A stretch of DNA of 15,758 nt from an uncultured Actinomycetes bacterium (GTDB taxonomy: Bacteria > Actinomycetota > Thermoleophilia > Solirubrobacterales > 70-9), in contig CALCIA010000142.1 in the NCBI GenBank assembly GCA_937907435.1, positions 1 through 15,758 on the forward strand, in the 5' to 3' direction. Shown in pieces: positions 13,616 to 15,758 of this stretch. The position numbers were made by a program, and so were the translations under genes. How positions within the stretch are numbered: position 1 is the stretch's first letter; each line of letters opens with the position of its first letter. The notes below the pieces were generated by a model. The model made no database searches. It was not told the DNA's origin and worked only from the letters and a program-made list of their open reading frames with translations.

Positions 13616-14479
13616 TCAGCCGCGGGGGCCGGCGACCGGGTTGCGCAGGACGCCGATCCCCTCGACCTCGGCCTCGACCACGTCGCCGGCGGCGAGGAAC
13701 TCGGGCGGGTCGGAGAAGCCACCGCAGCCCCAGGGGGTGCCGGTGAGGATCACGTCGCCCGGCTCGAGGGTGAAGTTGTGAGACAGGAAGCTGACGATCG
13801 TCGCGGTGTCGAAGATCATCTCCGCGGTATTGGAGGTCTGCTTGGCGGCGCCGTCGACGCGCAGCGAGAGGGCCTTGCCCTGGGGGTCGCCGAACTCGTC
13901 AGCGGTGACGACCACCGGCCCGAGCGGGCAGAAGGAGTCGAGGCTCTTGCCGCGCACCCACTGTTCGTCGCTGAACTGGAGGTCGCGGGCGCTGATGTCA
14001 TTGCCGACCGTGTAGCCGAAGATGCCGTCGAGGGCGTCGGCGGGGGCGACATCGCGCATCCGGCGGCCGACCACCGCGGTCAGCTCGACCTCCCAGTCGA
14101 CCTTCTCGGTGAGGCCGGCGGGCCACCAGATCTCCTCCTCGGGCCCCGCCAGGGAGTTGAGGAACTTGGCGAAGAGGAGTGGGACCTTCGGCTCGGGGAG
14201 GCCGGTCTCCCGGATGTGGTCCATGTAGTTGAGGCCGATCGCGATGATCTTCGAGGGCTGGCGGAGCGGTGCCGCCAGGCGCGCGTCGACGAGGGGGCGC
14301 GCCGCCGCCGAGGTGAGCGCCTCGCTCGCGGCCTTGGTCGCGGCGGGCCAGGAGTCGGGGCCGGCCGCGATCAGCTCGTCGAGCGTGGCGAATCCGGTCG
14401 CCTCGGCGAGCGGCGCGATGGCCTCGCCCTCGACCGCCGCCAAGGGAGTGTCGGAGGCGGCGAGATGGGCGAAGCGCAT
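13616..14479 (-). CDS. Fumarylacetoacetate hydrolase (FAH)-family enzyme
   Basis: This protein of about 287 residues has the FAH-family fold, whose members hydrolyse, isomerise or decarboxylate 2-oxo or enol acids with a divalent metal. Counting from the chosen start, His88 (NYMDHIRE), the metal ligands Glu130 and Glu132 (DWEVELTAVVGR) and Asp161 (GNDISARD) are present, as are GPVVV and the C-terminal GDVILTGTPWGCG. The start is uncertain: MRFAHLAAS at 14479 matches the usual beginning of the family, but in-frame ATGs at 14488 and 14539 exist and none has a good ribosome site. It stands alone, divergent from the LysR gene and convergent with the plus operon. Candidate activities include acylpyruvase, hydroxyheptadienedioate isomerase/hydrolase and 2,4-diketo-sugar-acid hydrolase; sequence alone does not choose. 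Confidence 0.88.
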   Translation of the reverse strand: MRFAHLAASDTPLAAVEGEAIAPLAEATGFATLDELIAAGPDSWPAATKAASEALTSAAARPLVDARLAAPLRQPSKIIAIGLNYMDHIRETGLPEPKVPLLFAKFLNSLAGPEEEIWWPAGLTEKVDWEVELTAVVGRRMRDVAPADALDGIFGYTVGNDISARDLQFSDEQWVRGKSLDSFCPLGPVVVTADEFGDPQGKALSLRVDGAAKQTSNTAEMIFDTATIVSFLSHNFTLEPGDVILTGTPWGCGGFSDPPEFLAAGDVVEAEVEGIGVLRNPVAGPRG

Positions 14480-14579
14480 GGGCGTCATTTTCGAGGCCGC
14501 GACGCGGTTTGTCCAAGTGGTTTCACCAGGGTCGCCCATAGGCCGCGGCTATCCCCTCAGGGCGCCTGAGCAAGACACG
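14480..14579. promoter_or_regulatory. Divergent FAH/LysR promoter gap with a LysR-type T-N11-A box
   Basis: The dyad CTCAGG-GCG-CCTGAG at 14556-14570 contains T14557 and A14569 exactly 11 nt apart, the classic LysR recognition pattern, and ends 9 nt before the LysR ATG. A second small dyad TGGT-TTC-ACCA is at 14518-14528. The adjacent LysR protein probably binds here to repress itself and activate the FAH gene, as in many divergent LysR pairs. If the FAH gene really starts at 14539 the free gap shrinks to 40 bp. Confidence 0.5.
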
Positions 14580-15488
14580 ATGCCGACCCTGCGCCAGATG
14601 GAATATTGGCTCGCCGCCGTCGAGGAGGGCTCCTTCGGCCGGGCGGCGCGGCGGATGCACGTCTCCCAACCCTCGCTCTCCCAGCAGGTCAAGGTGCTCG
14701 AGGCCGAGCTCGGCGGGGAGCTCTGCGAACGGCTGCCCGACGGCGTCCGGCTGACGCCGGCCGGCCGCGAGTTCCTCCCCCACGCGCGCGACGCCGTCGA
14801 CGCCTCGCGGCGGGCGGTCCGCACGGTGCGGGCGGCGCTCGACCTGAAGGGCGGCGAGCTGGAGATCGCGACGGTGCGCTCGATCGCGGTCGGCATCCTC
14901 CCCGACCTCGTCAACGCCTGGCGGAGGCGCTTCCCGGCCGCCTCGGTGCGGCTGCGCGAGTTCACCCACCGCCGGCTCGCCGAGGAAGCCGTCGCCAAGG
15001 GCGTCGCCGACATGGGCATCGGCCCACCGCCGCCCGGCTGGCGCGGCCCGGTCCATCGGCTCGGCTGGGAGGAGCTCGTCGTCATCCTCCCCGCCGACGA
15101 CGGCGACGTGGACAGCGCTCCGATCCGCCTCGACTCGCTGCGCGACCGCGACTGGGTGATGTTCGACGCCGACAACGGCATGTCGGACCTGATCGCCGGT
15201 GCCTGCCTCACCGCCGCCGACCCCTTCACCCCCCGCCCCGCCGTCTACACCTCCCAGGTGGAGACGGCCACCCGCCTCGCCGCCGCCGGCGTCGGGCCGA
15301 CCCTGGTCCCGGCGAACGTGGTCCCGGCCGGCCTGCGCGGCCGGGCGCTGCCGTGCCTGCCGGCGGTCGGACGCGAGCTCGCGGTGTACGGCCGAGCCGA
15401 GTTCTCCCCCCAGGCCGCCGCCTTCCTGGAGCTGATGAGCGAAGTCGAGTGGGAGCAGCCACCGGGCGGCGCCGTGGTGATCGGCTGA
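14580..15488 (+). CDS. LysR-family transcriptional regulator
   Basis: This 302-residue regulator has a winged helix-turn-helix at about 1-62 (MPTLRQMEYWLAAVEEGSF, then AARRMHVSQPSLSQQVKVLE) and a LysR effector-binding domain at about 90-290. The first residues match the typical family opening, which fixes the ATG at 14580 even though reading is open further upstream. It is divergent from the FAH-family gene; this arrangement usually means the regulator controls that neighbour in response to a pathway intermediate. A T-N11-A dyad lies just before its start codon. The effector domain is ordinary in length. Whether it also acts on the ABC/M24 operons is unknown. Confidence 0.92.
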   Translation: MPTLRQMEYWLAAVEEGSFGRAARRMHVSQPSLSQQVKVLEAELGGELCERLPDGVRLTPAGREFLPHARDAVDASRRAVRTVRAALDLKGGELEIATVRSIAVGILPDLVNAWRRRFPAASVRLREFTHRRLAEEAVAKGVADMGIGPPPPGWRGPVHRLGWEELVVILPADDGDVDSAPIRLDSLRDRDWVMFDADNGMSDLIAGACLTAADPFTPRPAVYTSQVETATRLAAAGVGPTLVPANVVPAGLRGRALPCLPAVGRELAVYGRAEFSPQAAAFLELMSEVEWEQPPGGAVVIG

Positions 15489-15489
15489 T

Positions 15490-15514
15490 GGGTGGGTGGG
15501 GGTTCGGGGGCGGG
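15490..15514 (+). other. Strong G-quadruplex-forming motif just after the LysR stop
   Basis: Five runs of three to five G are separated by loops of 1, 1, 3 and 1 nt, starting 2 nt after the stop codon. This comfortably meets the usual G3+N1-7 rule and would lie in the LysR 3' UTR RNA as well as in the plus-strand DNA. Confidence 0.7.
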
Positions 15515-15556
15515 TGGCCGTCCGGGCGGGGGTTCGGGGGGCCTGGCGGCCGTCCG
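15498..15556 (+). repeat. Imperfect direct repeat, about 30-bp unit, two copies
   Basis: GGGGGTTCGGGGG occurs at 15498-15510 and 15528-15540, and each is followed by GGCCGTCCG (15516-15524 and 15548-15556). The two copies differ mainly in the short spacer between these blocks. It looks like a local tandem duplication that has drifted slightly. Confidence 0.75.
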
Positions 15557-15571
15557 AGGTGGCGCGGGGGT

Positions 15572-15629
15572 GTCCTGGGCTCCTCATGGGGGTCCTGGCA
15601 GGCTGTGACCCCCATGAGGAGCCCAGGAC
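15572..15629. terminator. Perfect 23-bp-arm hairpin downstream of LysR
   Basis: The arms 15572-15594 and 15607-15629 are exact reverse complements over 23 bases, with a 12-nt loop. The left arm begins GTCCTGGGCTCCTC and ends GGGGGTC. It begins 84 nt after the LysR stop, with no T-run on either side. Termination of the LysR transcript, and perhaps of a convergent one, is the simplest role; a mobile palindromic repeat is an alternative. Its sequence is unrelated to the hairpin at 13549-13599. Confidence 0.6.
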
Positions 15630-15650
15630 GTGAGGGGTGCGTGGGAGAGG

Positions 15651-15748
15651 CGTCACAGGGACGTGAGGAAGTCGGACTTCCGTGACGATCGGGTCGGGGA
15701 GCCTCCACGCCTCGGCCGGATCCGTGACGAAGATGCCGGGAACGTCAC
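15651..15748. promoter_or_regulatory. Cluster of four GTGACG/CGTCAC boxes
   Basis: CGTCAC occurs at 15651-15656 and 15743-15748, and GTGACG at 15682-15687 and 15724-15729; two of these share the longer form CCGTGACGA. The nearly related GACGTGAGG appears at 15627 and 15660. Spacings of 31, 42 and 19 bp are near whole helical turns. A regulator or initiator binding array for a gene to the right is possible but unproven. Confidence 0.4.
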
Positions 15749-15758
15749 ACTTTCCGGC

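Larger units (their letters stand above)
15489..15758. other. Gene-free region rich in secondary-structure and repeat motifs
   Basis: I see no convincing gene in these 270 bp. In order it contains a G-quadruplex motif (15490-15514), an imperfect direct repeat (15498-15556), a perfect long hairpin (15572-15629), the small dyad GGAAGTC-G-GACTTCC (15667-15681) and four GTGACG/CGTCAC boxes (15651-15748). The right part may be the control region of a gene beyond the window. Confidence 0.7.

Noticed and set aside
15489..15685. Open reading on either strand after the LysR gene
   Set aside because: These readings cross the G-quadruplex, direct repeat and perfect hairpin, start without ribosome sites and have biased Gly/Arg/Pro composition.

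Overview
The window is very GC-rich (roughly 68-70% by eye), densely packed with genes and rich in TTG starts and 4-bp stop/start overlaps. It looks like chromosomal DNA of a high-GC actinobacterium. A soil Thermoleophilia/Solirubrobacterales-type organism would fit, but that is an impression from gene style and not a proof. I see no rRNA, tRNA, transposase, phage gene or CRISPR array.

Layout. (1) Positions 1-4920, minus strand, read right to left: an M24-family metallohydrolase, a D-2-hydroxyacid dehydrogenase, a short-chain dehydrogenase (SDR), an adenine-deaminase-family amidohydrolase, and the first 26 codons of what looks like an acyl-/acetyl-CoA synthetase. (2) Positions 4921-5107: an unusually A+T-rich divergent control region with several short repeats. 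(3) Positions 5108-13532, plus strand: a complete carbohydrate-type ABC importer (lipoprotein binding protein, double ATPase, two permeases), an XRE-cupin regulator, a second M24 enzyme, a second SDR and a beta-hydroxyacid dehydrogenase. (4) Positions 13533-13615: a convergent gap holding a perfect 24-bp-arm hairpin. (5) Positions 13616-14579: a minus-strand fumarylacetoacetate-hydrolase-family enzyme and its divergent promoter gap. (6) Positions 14580-15488: a plus-strand LysR regulator. (7) Positions 15489-15758: no gene, but a G-quadruplex motif, a short direct repeat, a perfect 23-bp-arm hairpin and four GTGACG boxes.

How it works together (inference). The two divergent operons appear to be one catabolic locus. 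The importer brings in a small polar compound, and the embedded XRE-cupin protein probably senses it or a breakdown product. Each arm then carries the same kind of trio: an M24 hydrolase, an SDR and a 2- or 3-hydroxyacid dehydrogenase. The amidohydrolase, FAH-family enzyme and CoA ligase could finish the breakdown toward central metabolism. The substrate cannot be read from sequence. The mirrored enzyme sets suggest that two related substrates, two enantiomers or two halves of one molecule are processed in parallel. I do not recognise this combination as a named pathway, and it is the most interesting aspect of the window.
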